Origin: an uncultured Alcanivorax sp. | GTDB taxonomy: Bacteria > Pseudomonadota > Gammaproteobacteria > Pseudomonadales > Alcanivoracaceae | DNA length: 39,915 bases | Reading direction: 5' to 3' | Assembly (NCBI GenBank): GCA_913055795.1 | Contig: CAJXLA010000011.1 | Location: 1-39,915, forward strand | Part shown: positions 14,455 to 23,682 of the stretch, piece by piece | How the letters are laid out: each line of letters starts with the position of its first letter | Position numbering within the stretch: position 1 is the first letter of the stretch | Made by a program: the position numbers and the translations under genes | The notes under the pieces: model-generated | Databases searched by the model: none | What the model saw: only the letters and a program-made list of their open reading frames with translations | What the model was told of the DNA's origin: nothing

Positions 14455-16499
14455 TCGTCTTCCTTCATGCCCTGTTCCTCCATGACACGCTTGAGCCAGG
14501 CGGCCTTGTCATCGGCGTCCTGGCGCAGCTGCTCGTGCTCGCGTTCGAGGCTCTGCGCCTGCTCGGTTGCGCCGGCCTCGCGGGCGGCCTGGACTTCCTT
14601 CGCCTTGCGCCGGGCAGCCAGTTCCGCGTCCGTGGCTTCCTTTTTCAGGGTCTTGAGATCCCGCCCCGTGGCCGCTTCCACATCCGTTTTGGCTTCCTGC
14701 ACCAGGGCATCGAGCTCGGCGCGCGCTTCATCGGCCCGGGTGCGCAGCTTGTCCACATTGGCGCTGAGTTGATCCAGGTTGTCCGCGCCGTCGCGCTGGG
14801 CCTTGTTGAAGGCGGCCTGCGCCTGTTTCCACTGTTTGTTGGCCTTGTTGTAGGTGACCTTGAGCTGTTTCATGCGGCGGGCGCGTTCGTCGGCGCGGCT
14901 TTCATCATCGCCATTGCCGCTGCCGCTGCCGTCGCTGCCGCCGGATGCCGCGGAACCGCCACCGGCCGACGTTGCGGAAGCCTGGACGGCGGCGTCGCTC
15001 CGGGTCCCGTCATCGCCCGAAGGCGCCGCCTCTTGTTTGCGACGCTGGGCTTCCCGGCGCTCGCGCCGGCGCGCCTCCTTCTCGGCTTTTTGGCGTTCGA
15101 TGCGTTCCTGGCGCGCTTCGAAACGCTGCCGTGCCCGGTCCGCTTTCGCGGTTTCCGCCTCCTGGTTGCGGATCTCGCCCTTGGCGTACTGGTAATACTG
15201 CACCAGCGGAATATGGCTGGGGCAGACATAGGCACAGGCGCCGCACTCGATACAGTCCATGAGGTTGTGCTGCTGCGCGCGTTCGAATTCATCGTTCTTG
15301 GCGTACCAGTACAGCTGCTGGGGAAGCAGGTTGGCCGGACAAACCTCGGCGCAGGCGCCGCAGCGGATGCAGGGCTGTTCCGGCGGCGGTTCGGGCAGCT
15401 CCTCCGGAGTCGAGGCGATCAGACAGGTGGAGGTTTTCACCACGGGCGCGGCCGGTTCGGGCAGCGTAAAGCCCATCATGGGCCCGCCGGTGACCAGCTT
15501 GCCCAGCCGGTCCGCATCCAGCCCGGCGCATGCCAGCAGATCCTTCACCGGCGTGCCCACCAGCACCTCATAGTTGCCGGGGTGGGACACGGCATCACCC
15601 GTGACCGTGGTAATGCGCGACAGGAGAGGCTCGCCGTGTTCCAGATAGCGATAGATGCCGTAGGCGGTGGCCACGTTCTGGCAGATTACGCCCACCCGGG
15701 CTGGCAGGTCGCCGGCGGGAACCTCCTTGCCGGTGAGCAGCTGGATCAGTTGTTTTTCGCCGCCCGACGGATAACGGGTCGGGACCACGCGGATCTCGAT
15801 ATCCGTGCCCTCGGCGGCCGAACGCAGCGCCTGGATGGCTTCGGGCTTGTTGTCCTCGATGCCCACCAGAATCTCGTCGGGGCGAAGCAAATGAGCGAGC
15901 ATCCGGATGCCCCGGATAATGCCGGGAGAGCGTTCGCGCATGAGCCGATCATCGGCGGTGATATAGGGTTCGCACTCGGCGGCGTTGATGATCAGTTGTT
16001 CGATCCGGGTATCTTCGCCCGGGTCGGCCTTGACCGCCGTGGGAAAGCCGGCGCCGCCCAGTCCGGCCAGGCCGCTGTGGCGTACCTGCTCCAGCAACGC
16101 CGCCGGGTCGGTGGCCGCCCAGTCGGGCCGGTACTCAAGTTCGGCCCAGGCCTCGCGGCCGTCCGGTTCCAGTACGATGCAGGTCGCGGTCATACCCGAC
16201 GGATGCTGCACGGGACGGTCCTCGATGGCCGTGATCCGGCCCGACGTGGGGGCATGGACGGGCGCGCTGATCCGGCCCTGACTTTCGGCAATCAACTGGC
16301 CCTTGAGCACGGTCTCGTCCAGGGCCACCACGGGCCGGGCCGGGGCACCGACATGCATGTTTAGCGGCAGTACCAGCTCGTGCGGCAGCGGCCCCGGCCG
16401 GATGGGCGCGGCCGTGGACCGGGCCTTGTTCTCCGGCGGGTGGATGCCGCCGGGGAAGTCGTGGATGGGCTCTCGTTTGCCACGCAGCAGGGAGAGCAT
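14451..16499 (-). CDS. rnfC: Rnf electron transport complex subunit C
   Basis: The peripheral NADH/FMN and iron-sulfur subunit, 682 residues. The N-terminus FPGGIHPPENK is typical; the NuoF-like region (GLGGAGFPTAVK, then AAECEPYI) binds nucleotide/flavin. Two ferredoxin clusters follow, CIRCGACAEVCP (about residue 375) and CIECGACAYVCP (about 414). From about residue 440 to the end there is a long, charged coiled-coil tail (Ala/Glu/Lys/Arg rich) interrupted by a Gly/Ser stretch; such tails vary between species. It shares one base with rnfB. Confidence 0.95.
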   Translation of the reverse strand: MLSLLRGKREPIHDFPGGIHPPENKARSTAAPIRPGPLPHELVLPLNMHVGAPARPVVALDETVLKGQLIAESQGRISAPVHAPTSGRITAIEDRPVQHPSGMTATCIVLEPDGREAWAELEYRPDWAATDPAALLEQVRHSGLAGLGGAGFPTAVKADPGEDTRIEQLIINAAECEPYITADDRLMRERSPGIIRGIRMLAHLLRPDEILVGIEDNKPEAIQALRSAAEGTDIEIRVVPTRYPSGGEKQLIQLLTGKEVPAGDLPARVGVICQNVATAYGIYRYLEHGEPLLSRITTVTGDAVSHPGNYEVLVGTPVKDLLACAGLDADRLGKLVTGGPMMGFTLPEPAAPVVKTSTCLIASTPEELPEPPPEQPCIRCGACAEVCPANLLPQQLYWYAKNDEFERAQQHNLMDCIECGACAYVCPSHIPLVQYYQYAKGEIRNQEAETAKADRARQRFEARQERIERQKAEKEARRRERREAQRRKQEAAPSGDDGTRSDAAVQASATSAGGGSAASGGSDGSGSGNGDDESRADERARRMKQLKVTYNKANKQWKQAQAAFNKAQRDGADNLDQLSANVDKLRTRADEARAELDALVQEAKTDVEAATGRDLKTLKKEATDAELAARRKAKEVQAAREAGATEQAQSLEREHEQLRQDADDKAAWLKRVMEEQGMKEDE

Positions 16500-17080
16500 C
16501 AGGCCAGGTTCTCCACGGGAATGTAGGTTTCCGGACGGCCGCCCACGCCCGGCGGCCGCTCCCGGTGCCAGGATTCCAGCGTTTCTTCCACCGGCACCAT
16601 GTCGATGCAGTCCACCGGACAGGGTTCGACACAGAGATCACAGCCGGTGCATTCATCCTCGATCACGGTGTGCATCTTCTGCGCCGCGCCGATGATGGCG
16701 TCCACCGGACAGGCCTGGATGCACTTGGTGCAGCCAATGCATTCGTCCTCGCGAATATAGGCGACGCGCTTGACGTCCTCCTCGCCGTGTTCCTCGTCCA
16801 GCGGCAGAAAGTCCCGGCCCAGCAGGTCCGACAGTTCCTGGATGGTCTGTTCACCGCCCGGCGGACACTTGTTGTGCTCCTCGCCGGCGGCAATGGCCTC
16901 GGCATAGGGCCGGCAGCCGGGATGCCCGCACTGGCCGCACTGGGTCTGGGGCAAAATGGCATCAATCTGATCCACCACCGGATCGCCTTCGACCTTGAGC
17001 TTCTCGGAGGCATAGCCCAGCAGCGCGCCGAAGACGGCGGCCAGCGCCAGCAATGCAATGATGGCCGTAAGGATGGTCAT
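16499..17080 (-). CDS. rnfB: Rnf electron transport complex subunit B
   Basis: A 193-residue ferredoxin-type subunit with one N-terminal membrane helix. The 4Fe-4S domain Cys48-x2-Cys51-x4-Cys56-x15-Cys72 precedes two classic CxxCxxCxxxCP clusters (Cys114/117/120/124 and Cys144/147/150/154). It accepts electrons from soluble ferredoxin and passes them towards the membrane subunits. Overlaps rnfA by 4 nt. Confidence 0.95.
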   Translation of the reverse strand: MTILTAIIALLALAAVFGALLGYASEKLKVEGDPVVDQIDAILPQTQCGQCGHPGCRPYAEAIAAGEEHNKCPPGGEQTIQELSDLLGRDFLPLDEEHGEEDVKRVAYIREDECIGCTKCIQACPVDAIIGAAQKMHTVIEDECTGCDLCVEPCPVDCIDMVPVEETLESWHRERPPGVGGRPETYIPVENLA

Positions 17081-17661
17081 ATCCGCACCAATCCGCTAAA
17101 GCCCATGAACGCCAGCGACATCAGGCCGGCAGTGATCAGGCCGATGGCGGGTCCGCGAAAGGCCACGGGCACATCGGCGGCGGCGATGCGCTCGCGCATG
17201 GCCGCGAACAGCACCAGCACCAGCGAGAACCCCAGCGCCGCGCCCAAGCCGTAGGTCAGCGAACTCATGAAGCTGGGTTCCGTCTGGCGAATATTCAACA
17301 GGGCCACGCCCAGTACGGCGCAATTGGAGGTGATGAGCGGCAGAAAGACCCCCAGCACCCGATGCAACAGGGGACTGGCCTTGCGCACGAACATCTCGGT
17401 GAGTTGCACAGCCACGGCAATCACCAGGATAAAGGCAATGGTGCGCAGATACTCCAGCGCCAGCGGTTCCAGCAACCAGGCATAGACCAGATAACTCAGC
17501 ACCGACGACAACGTCAGCACAAAGGTGGTGGCCAGCGACATGCCCATGGCCGTTTCCACCTTGTTGGATACGCCCATGAAGGGGCACAGGCCCAGGAATT
17601 GGACCAGCACGAAGTTGTTGACCAGGACCGCGCTGATCAGGATCAGAACGTATTCCGTCAT
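17077..17661 (-). CDS. rnfA: Rnf electron transport complex subunit A
   Basis: A 194-residue, six-helix membrane subunit. [19 protein letters not shown] and [16 protein letters not shown] are the family signatures with the paired membrane Cys. First gene of the rnfABCDGE operon, transcribed leftward. No strong Shine-Dalgarno is visible; a promoter candidate lies 35-64 nt upstream. Confidence 0.96.
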   Translation of the reverse strand: MTEYVLILISAVLVNNFVLVQFLGLCPFMGVSNKVETAMGMSLATTFVLTLSSVLSYLVYAWLLEPLALEYLRTIAFILVIAVAVQLTEMFVRKASPLLHRVLGVFLPLITSNCAVLGVALLNIRQTEPSFMSSLTYGLGAALGFSLVLVLFAAMRERIAAADVPVAFRGPAIGLITAGLMSLAFMGFSGLVRI

Positions 17662-17695
17662 AGACGCAAGGTGTCGGGGTGCCCGAGGGGCGCCT

Positions 17696-17725
17696 AGTAT
17701 GCGCCAGCGGGCTCATGCCGTACAA
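17696..17725 (-). promoter_or_regulatory. Candidate sigma-70 promoter for rnf operon
   Basis: Read on the minus strand: TTGTAC (17725-17720), an 18-nt spacer, CATACT (17701-17696). Predicted start near 17689 gives a leader of about 28 nt before rnfA. Two good hexamers, no experimental support. Confidence 0.45.
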
Positions 17726-17739
17726 GACGGAACGCCGGT

Positions 17740-17782
17740 AACGAGGGGCGAGGTGCGCAAGGCCCTCCCCTGGGAAGGGGAG
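17740..17782. repeat. Degenerate heptamers and C-rich palindrome
   Basis: AACGAGG, GGCGAGG, TGCGCAA (17740-17760) keep the 7-nt period loosely. They adjoin a palindrome CTCCCCT (17765-17771), loop GGGA, AGGGGAG (17776-17782). The pairing of heptamers with a C-rich palindrome matches the gaps at 1809, 5246 and 10320. Confidence 0.6.
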
Positions 17783-17850
17783 TCAGAGGGGTCGATTCCG
17801 TGCCGTGAACCACCCCTGCCCGGATTTTCACCACAGAGTTGGGTCTTCCG

Positions 17851-18077
17851 TTCTCTGTGCTCTCTGTGCCCTCTGTGGTTTATTCCGGGTTTTGGAGGCG
17901 GCCCTGTCGGCTGATCGGTACCACAGAGATCCCGGCGAGCACGGCGAATACCAGGATCCGATTTCGGCTTCTCCCTTCGGTGGTTCATTCCGAAATCCGG
18001 CGGCCTTCCCGGGCTATTGAATGGAACCACAGAGATCACAGAGGGCACAGAGAAAGGAAAGACCAATCTCTGTGGTT
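17851..18077. repeat. Nonamer CACAGAGNN repeats in opposed orientation
   Basis: TTCTCTGTG, CTCTCTGTG, CCCTCTGTG (17851-17877) face CACAGAGAT, CACAGAGGG, CACAGAGAA (18028-18054). The right copy is closed by an inverted repeat AACCACAGAGAT (18025-18036) / ATCTCTGTGGTT (18066-18077). A diverged copy (ACCACAGAGATCCCGGCG) lies between, near 17920. The whole 17662-18097 gap is made of the rnf promoter region and repeats; no gene seen. Confidence 0.75.
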
Positions 18078-18097
18078 CTGTGACCTCCGCGGTTATT

Positions 18098-19246
18098 TCA
18101 GGATTTGCTGTCGTCCATCAACAGCCGCTCCAGCACCCCGTAATAAATCTCCGCCAGGGTCTCCAGATCCGCCGCCGCCACCTGTTCGTTCACCTTGTGG
18201 ATGGTGGCGTTGAGCGGGCCCAGTTCCACCACCTGGGCGCCGGTGGGGGCGATAAAGCGACCGTCCGAGGTGCCGCCGGTGGTGAGCAGCTCGGGCGTGC
18301 GGCCGGTGACCGACTGCACGGCCGCCCGGGTGGCCTCCACCAGCTGGCCCCGGTCCGTGAGGAAGGGCTGGCCCGAGAGCTTCCACTCGATGCTGTAGTC
18401 CAGACCATGGCGGTCGAGGATAGCCTCGGTCCGTTCGCGCAGCTCCGCCTCGGTCACTTCGGTGGAGAAACGGAAGTTGAACAGCACCTCGCAGCGGCCC
18501 GGGATCACGTTGGTGGTGCCATCGCCCGCGTGGATATTCGAGATCTGGAAACTGGTGGGCGGGAAGAAGTCGTTGCCCCGATCCCATTCGGTCGCTACCA
18601 GCTCGGCCAGGGCCGGCGCGGCGCGGTGGACCGGATTGTCCGCCTTGTGGGGATAGGCCACATGGCCCTGGACGCCATTGACCACCAGGCGCGCGCCCAG
18701 CGAACCCCGGCGGCCGTTCTTGATGACATCGCCCACCGCATCCGTGCTGGAGGGCTCGCCCACCAGGCAGTAGTCGATGGTCTCGTTGCGCGCCTGCAGG
18801 GTCTCGACCACCTTCCCGGTGCCATTCACCGAGGGGCCTTCCTCGTCGGAGGTGATCAGGAAACCGATACTGCCGGCGTGTTCCGGATGTGCTTCGACAA
18901 AGGCTTCCACGGCGGCGAGCATGGCGGCCAGCGAACCCTTCATATCGGCCGCGCCCCGGCCCAGCAGCATGCCGTTGTCATGGATGCGCGGCTCGAACGG
19001 CGGCTGGGACCAGTCCGTTTCGTCGCCCGGCGGCACCACATCCGTATGGCCGGCGAATACCAGCAGCGGTGCCGCATCGCCGCGGCGTGCCCAGAGGTTG
19101 TCGACCTCTTCGAACGGCAGGGATTCGCAGGCAAAGCCGAGCGCGCGGAGCTTGTCCGCCATCCAGTCCTGACAGCCGGCGTCGTCGGGCGTAACAGAGG
19201 CTCGGCGAATCAGTTCCTGTGCGTAGTCGAGGGTGCGGGCGGTCAT
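18098..19246 (-). CDS. dapE: Succinyl-diaminopimelate desuccinylase
   Basis: A cytoplasmic di-zinc M20 hydrolase that converts N-succinyl-LL-diaminopimelate to LL-DAP and succinate for lysine and peptidoglycan synthesis. 382 residues, normal length. Expected metal ligands are visible: His67 ([12 protein letters not shown]), Asp101 ([10 protein letters not shown]), Glu135/Glu136 ([11 protein letters not shown]), Glu164 (LVGEPSS) and His350 (NATIHKVNE). Last gene of the leftward dap-RND run. Its ribosome-binding site is enclosed in a 12-bp hairpin (19247-19274). Confidence 0.97.
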   Translation of the reverse strand: MTARTLDYAQELIRRASVTPDDAGCQDWMADKLRALGFACESLPFEEVDNLWARRGDAAPLLVFAGHTDVVPPGDETDWSQPPFEPRIHDNGMLLGRGAADMKGSLAAMLAAVEAFVEAHPEHAGSIGFLITSDEEGPSVNGTGKVVETLQARNETIDYCLVGEPSSTDAVGDVIKNGRRGSLGARLVVNGVQGHVAYPHKADNPVHRAAPALAELVATEWDRGNDFFPPTSFQISNIHAGDGTTNVIPGRCEVLFNFRFSTEVTEAELRERTEAILDRHGLDYSIEWKLSGQPFLTDRGQLVEATRAAVQSVTGRTPELLTTGGTSDGRFIAPTGAQVVELGPLNATIHKVNEQVAAADLETLAEIYYGVLERLLMDDSKS

Positions 19247-19274
19247 GGCGCCTCTTCCGTTTGGAAAAGGCGCC
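19247..19274 (-). promoter_or_regulatory. Hairpin burying the dapE ribosome-binding site
   Basis: On the minus strand: GGCGCCTTTTCC, loop AAAC, GGAAGAGGCGCC, directly followed by the dapE ATG. All 12 positions pair in RNA (one U-G wobble). The right arm contains the GGAAGAGG Shine-Dalgarno. A TAGACT (19280-19275, minus) just upstream could be a -10 box whose transcript would lack half of the left arm; no -35 is evident. Confidence 0.65.
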
Positions 19275-19296
19275 AGTCTAGCAAATGCGACTTGTC

Positions 19297-22200
19297 CTAT
19301 GAGGGCAACCTGTCTTCCCGGCCGCTATAGGCGGTGTAGTAGAGCAGCGGGATCACCACCAGGGTGAGCAGCGACGACACCAGGATGCCGAAGATGAGTG
19401 ATACCGCCAGGCCGCTGAAGATGGGGTCATCCAGGATGAAGGTGGCGCCGATGATCGCGGCCAGGGCGGTGAGCAGAATGGGCTTGGCGCGCACCGCTGC
19501 GGCATGAATCACCGCGTCGCGGAACGCGGTGCCGTGGCGCAACTGCTCGTTAATGAAATCCACCAGCAGTATGGAGTTGCGCACGATGATGCCGGCGAGC
19601 GCGATCATGCCGATCATGGAGGTGGCCGTGAACTGCTCATCCAGCAGGGCATGGCCGGGCATGACGCCGATAATGGTCAACGGAATGGGGGCCATGATGA
19701 TCAGCGGCACCAGATAGGAGCCGAACTGGGCCACCACCAGCAGATAGATCAGGATCATGCCCACGGCATAGGCGATGCCCATGTCGCGGAAGGTTTCATA
19801 GGTAATCTGCCATTCGCCGTCCCATTTCACCGAGGTACCGGTGACGATCTCCGGCTGATCGATGAAGTGCTGCTCGATGCCGGCGGGTTGGCCGTCATTC
19901 AGGCTGCCCACCATGTCGAACATGCCGTAGAGCGGGCTGTCGGTCGGGCCGGCCATGTTGCCGGTCACGAAGACCGCCGGTTGCAGGTCTTTGTGCTGGA
20001 TGACCTGCTCGCGCGTGGTTTTTTCCACGGAAACCACCTGCGAAAGCGCAATGCGCTCGCCCGAACGCGTGGTCAGGCGCATGGCCAGCAGACTGTCGAG
20101 ATGACTCTTGTCGGCTTCGGGCAGCTCGACGCGGATGGGCACGGCATATTTCTGGCCGTCCTGGTGGATATAGCTCACGTCCTCGCCGGACAGCGCCGCG
20201 CCCAGCGTTTGCACGATCAGGCCGTAATCCAGCCCCAGCCGGGCGGCGCGCTGGCGGTCCACATGCAGATGCCACTCCGGTGCCGGCTCCGTCATGCTGG
20301 TGTCGATATCGACGATATCCTTCGTCTCGCCGAAGAGCTTCTTCATCTTCTCGGCGGTCTCCATGCGCGCCTGCTGGTCCGGGCCATAGACCTCGGCGAC
20401 GATGGGCGCACGCACCGGTGGCCCGGGCGGCACCTCCACGATCTTCACATTGGCATCGAATTCATCCCCGATCTTTTTCAAGGGTTCGCGCAACGCCCGT
20501 GCGATGTCATGGCTCTGACGCTCGCGGTGATGCTTGTCCACCAGATTGATCTGGAGATCGCCCTGATGGGGTTCGCTGCGCAGAAAATACTGGCGCACCA
20601 GGCCGTTGAAGTTGATGGGCGCGGAGGTGCCGGCATAGAGCTGGTAATCATGCACCTCGGGGACATCCTCCACATGCCCGGCCAGCGCGTTCAGTGTGTG
20701 CAGGGTCTTTTCCATGGGCGTGCCCTCGGGCATGTCCACCACGACCTGGATTTCGGATTTGTTGTCGAAGGGCAGCATCTTGAGGATCACCACCTTGAAC
20801 ACGGGCAGGGCGGTGGTGACCAGAATCAGCGCCAGGGTGCCGATATAGAGCCAGCGCCGACGCTTGCGGCCCGCCTCGGGATCCATGAAGGGGGTGATTA
20901 CCTTGCGCACGGTGGCGCTGATGCGGTCCTCACGCTGGTGTTCGCCGTGGCCGGCCACCTTGTCCGGACGCAGAAAGTGCCGGGCCAGCCAGGGACTGAA
21001 AATGAACGCCACCAGCAACGAGATCAGCATGCCGGTACTGGCGTTGATGGGGATGGGGCTCATGTAGGGCCCCATCAGCCCGGTGACGAAGGCCATGGGC
21101 ATGAGCGCGGCGATCACGGTGAGGGTGGCCAGAATGGTGGGCCCGCCCACTTCGTCCACCGCGCGCGGAATCACGTTCTTGAGATTGGTGTCGCCCAGGG
21201 CGATATGGCGATGGATGTTTTCCACCACCACGATGGCGTCATCCACCAGAATACCGATGGAAAAGATGAGCGCGAACAGCGACACCCGGTTCAGGGTGAA
21301 CCCCCAGGCCCAGGAGGCGAATAGCGTGATGAGCAGGGTGACGATAATGGCCGCGCCCACGATCGTTGCCTCGCGCCAGCCCAGGGTGAGCAGCACCAGC
21401 GCGATCACCGCGATGGTGGCGAAGAGCAGCTTCTGAATCAGCTTGGATGCCTTGTCCGCCGCCGTCTGGCCGTAGTTGCGGGTAACATCGACGTTGACGT
21501 TGTCCGGGATGGAGATGTTGTCCAGGTGGTTCACCTTGCGGATGACCGCGTCGGCGATATCCACCGCATTGGTGCCTGCCTGTTTGGCCACGGCCATGGT
21601 AACCGCGGGCGCGAGGCCCTCGCGCTCGCTTTGCGCGGCCGGGCCGAAACCCATGCGCACGGCCTGTTCGGCCACATCGGGTTTGCGCTCCACGCGGGCA
21701 ATATCTTCCAGGAATACGGGCTCGCCACCCTGTACGCCCACCACCAGCCGGGCTACTTCGTCGGCGGAGCTGAGAAAGTCGCCCGCGCGCACGCGGATGA
21801 CCTGGTTGTCGCGGACCACATTGGTGGGTGCGGAAGTGCGGTTGCCGGCGCGAATGCTGCGCGCGAGCTGCTGATAGTCGACGCCGTAGGCGCTCATGGC
21901 CGCCGGGTCCAGTTCCACCTTCACCACGTCGTCCGGCGCGCCCAGGGTATAGACGTCGCGGGTGCCGTCCACACGCTTGATATCCACTTCCAGGCTGTGG
22001 GCTACATCGGCCAGTTTGCTGGCACTCACCTCACCTTCGTCGCCCCAGAGGGTGAGGCTGACGATGGGCACGTCATCGATGCCCTTGGGCTTGATCAGCG
22101 GCTGGCCGGTGCCGAGATCACGGGGTAGCCAGTCCTGGTTGGAAAAGACCTGGTTGTAGAGGTCGACGATGGCCTCGCGCCGGGGCACACCCACCTTGAA

Positions 22201-22506
22201 CTGCACCGTGAGCATGGCCATGCCGGGCCGCGACACCGAGTACACATGGTCCACATCGGCCAGTTCCGCGAAGATCTGCTCCGCCGGCGTGGACACCAGG
22301 GACTCGACTTCCTCCGCGCTGGCGCCCGGGAAGGGGACGAAGACGTTGGCGAAGGTGACATCGATCTGGGGTTCTTCTTCCTTGGGCGTGATGATGATGG
22401 CGAAAAGACCCAGCAGCAGGCCGGCCAGCGCCAGCAGCGGCGTGAGCTGCGAATCCTGGAACTGACGAGCAATACGTCCGGAAGTGCCTTCCTTCCTGTC
22501 GGTCAT
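19297..22506 (-). CDS. RND efflux permease (HAE-type)
   Basis: A 1069-residue proton-driven inner-membrane pump. The N-terminus ends helix 1 in [20 protein letters not shown], followed by the porter-domain start [20 protein letters not shown]. The helix-4 proton relay reads [14 protein letters not shown] near residue 420: the paired Asp is typical of multidrug-type (HAE) pumps, whereas metal-type (CzcA/CusA) pumps have a single Asp there. The late segment [18 protein letters not shown] is also standard. It starts with ATGA overlapping the adaptor stop codon. No outer-membrane channel gene is next to it, so a TolC-like partner must be elsewhere. Substrate unknown. Confidence 0.93.
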   Translation of the reverse strand: MTDRKEGTSGRIARQFQDSQLTPLLALAGLLLGLFAIIITPKEEEPQIDVTFANVFVPFPGASAEEVESLVSTPAEQIFAELADVDHVYSVSRPGMAMLTVQFKVGVPRREAIVDLYNQVFSNQDWLPRDLGTGQPLIKPKGIDDVPIVSLTLWGDEGEVSASKLADVAHSLEVDIKRVDGTRDVYTLGAPDDVVKVELDPAAMSAYGVDYQQLARSIRAGNRTSAPTNVVRDNQVIRVRAGDFLSSADEVARLVVGVQGGEPVFLEDIARVERKPDVAEQAVRMGFGPAAQSEREGLAPAVTMAVAKQAGTNAVDIADAVIRKVNHLDNISIPDNVNVDVTRNYGQTAADKASKLIQKLLFATIAVIALVLLTLGWREATIVGAAIIVTLLITLFASWAWGFTLNRVSLFALIFSIGILVDDAIVVVENIHRHIALGDTNLKNVIPRAVDEVGGPTILATLTVIAALMPMAFVTGLMGPYMSPIPINASTGMLISLLVAFIFSPWLARHFLRPDKVAGHGEHQREDRISATVRKVITPFMDPEAGRKRRRWLYIGTLALILVTTALPVFKVVILKMLPFDNKSEIQVVVDMPEGTPMEKTLHTLNALAGHVEDVPEVHDYQLYAGTSAPINFNGLVRQYFLRSEPHQGDLQINLVDKHHRERQSHDIARALREPLKKIGDEFDANVKIVEVPPGPPVRAPIVAEVYGPDQQARMETAEKMKKLFGETKDIVDIDTSMTEPAPEWHLHVDRQRAARLGLDYGLIVQTLGAALSGEDVSYIHQDGQKYAVPIRVELPEADKSHLDSLLAMRLTTRSGERIALSQVVSVEKTTREQVIQHKDLQPAVFVTGNMAGPTDSPLYGMFDMVGSLNDGQPAGIEQHFIDQPEIVTGTSVKWDGEWQITYETFRDMGIAYAVGMILIYLLVVAQFGSYLVPLIIMAPIPLTIIGVMPGHALLDEQFTATSMIGMIALAGIIVRNSILLVDFINEQLRHGTAFRDAVIHAAAVRAKPILLTALAAIIGATFILDDPIFSGLAVSLIFGILVSSLLTLVVIPLLYYTAYSGREDRLPS

Positions 22507-23540
22507 TGCTCACTCCCGGCCGCCTTCATGGCCCCACGCGCGTCACGGGCAATGGTTTCGCCCGCTTGCAGGCCGGCCAGAATCTCGATGCCGTCGTCAT
22601 GGCGTTCACCGGTGCGTACCTGGCGCAATTGGGGCACTTCGCTGTCGCCGAGCACATAAACGGCGTGGAGTTCGCCCTGGCGCAGTAGCGCCGATTCCGG
22701 AATCACCAGGGTTTCGCGCTCGCCCGTCACCACCCGCACCTTGACGAACATGCCGGGATAGAGGCCGGTCACCTCCGGGTCGATGCGCGCGCGGATGCGG
22801 AAGCTGTGGCTTTGCTCGTCCGCATAGGGGTAGACGGTTACCTCTTCCGTGGTGATCCGGGTGTCGCCGGGCAGCAAAACCGTAAGCGTTTTCTGCTGGC
22901 GTACCTGATCCACATATTGCTGGGGCACGGTGGCGGTCACCCGGATGTCTTCCAGCGACAGACCCGCAATAAGCTTGCGTCCGGGTTGCGCCAGTTCCCC
23001 TTCCTCGATGAAACGTTCCGTGACAATGCCGGTGTAGGGGGCTTTGATCAGGGTATAGGACAGTTGTTGTTCGGCCTGGTCGACGGCGGCATTGGCTTCT
23101 TCGAGCCGGGCCCGGGCGCGCTCGAACGCGGATTGCGTCTGGTCGAAGTCGGACTGGGAGAGGTTGCCCTGCTCAAGCAGCTGTTCCGCGCGCTCGAAAT
23201 TCTTGCGGGCCTCGTCCACGGCCGCCTGGGCTTCCTGCTTGCGGGCGCGGGCCTGTTCCAGGCGTGCACGCTGTTCCGCGTTTTCCAGTTCGATCACCAC
23301 GCTGCCGGCGGTCACGTAATCATCCACATCATAATGGACCGCCTTGACCCGGCCCGAGGTCTGGGCCGTCAGCGTGGCCTGGTTGATGGCTTCGACGGTG
23401 CCGTCCACCCGGATGCTTTCGGTCACGGTCCGTGGTTCCACGGTCAGGGTTTTCTGGGCACCGGCAAACCCGGGTGTGATCAGCAACAGGAGCAGGCTCG
23501 CCAGTCGCGGCAGGCTGTGTGACGAACGGGTGATATTCAT
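22503..23540 (-). CDS. RND efflux periplasmic adaptor (membrane fusion protein)
   Basis: Links the RND permease to an outer-membrane channel. 345 residues from the ATG at 23540, chosen because it gives a clean signal peptide (basic start, LASLLLLLITPGFAGA, cleavage likely before QKTL); a longer start at 23606 would mask it. Domains: first lipoyl half (VDGTVEAINQATLTAQTSGRVKAV), a long coiled coil from about residue 75 to 150 (RLEQARARKQEAQAAVDEAR, then FERAEQLLEQGN), second lipoyl half (YTLIKAPYTGIVTERFIEEGE), beta-barrel and membrane-proximal strands. Translationally coupled to the permease. Confidence 0.93.
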   Translation of the reverse strand: MNITRSSHSLPRLASLLLLLITPGFAGAQKTLTVEPRTVTESIRVDGTVEAINQATLTAQTSGRVKAVHYDVDDYVTAGSVVIELENAEQRARLEQARARKQEAQAAVDEARKNFERAEQLLEQGNLSQSDFDQTQSAFERARARLEEANAAVDQAEQQLSYTLIKAPYTGIVTERFIEEGELAQPGRKLIAGLSLEDIRVTATVPQQYVDQVRQQKTLTVLLPGDTRITTEEVTVYPYADEQSHSFRIRARIDPEVTGLYPGMFVKVRVVTGERETLVIPESALLRQGELHAVYVLGDSEVPQLRQVRTGERHDDGIEILAGLQAGETIARDARGAMKAAGSEQ

Positions 23541-23567
23541 CGGGGTCCCCCGGGCCGGCAAACAAAC

Positions 23568-23619
23568 GGGTGCGCTTGAGCGCACCCCTAAGCAAAGCGT
23601 GGACATTGATCCGGGTCAA
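23568..23619 (-). promoter_or_regulatory. Palindrome and FNR-like box upstream of RND genes
   Basis: Two signals in the 142-bp gap behind dapD. A 9-2-9 inverted repeat GGGTGCGCT-TG-AGCGCACCC (23568-23587) sits 28 nt before the adaptor start. TTGATCCGGGTCAA (23606-23619) is an FNR/Anr-like palindrome. Unlike the box at 10552, no convincing -10 lies at the matching distance, so activity is doubtful. The 9-2-9 repeat could be an operator or a hairpin. Confidence 0.4.
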
Positions 23620-23682
23620 GGGCAAATCAAGGAGACAAGGCCGGACTGTCCCCGAAGTCGTGCTCCGGGGACCGGGGCGGGT

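Noticed and set aside
14535-16364. 609-codon open frame antisense to rnfC
   Set aside because: Shadow of rnfC, whose ferredoxin and NADH-binding motifs are clear; the antisense product shows no family features.
17851-18077. CRISPR array
   Set aside because: The repeat units are 9 nt without unique spacers of constant length, and no cas gene is present.
19504-21324. 606-codon open frame antisense to the RND permease
   Set aside because: Low-complexity His/Gly/Asp-rich shadow of a definite RND gene.
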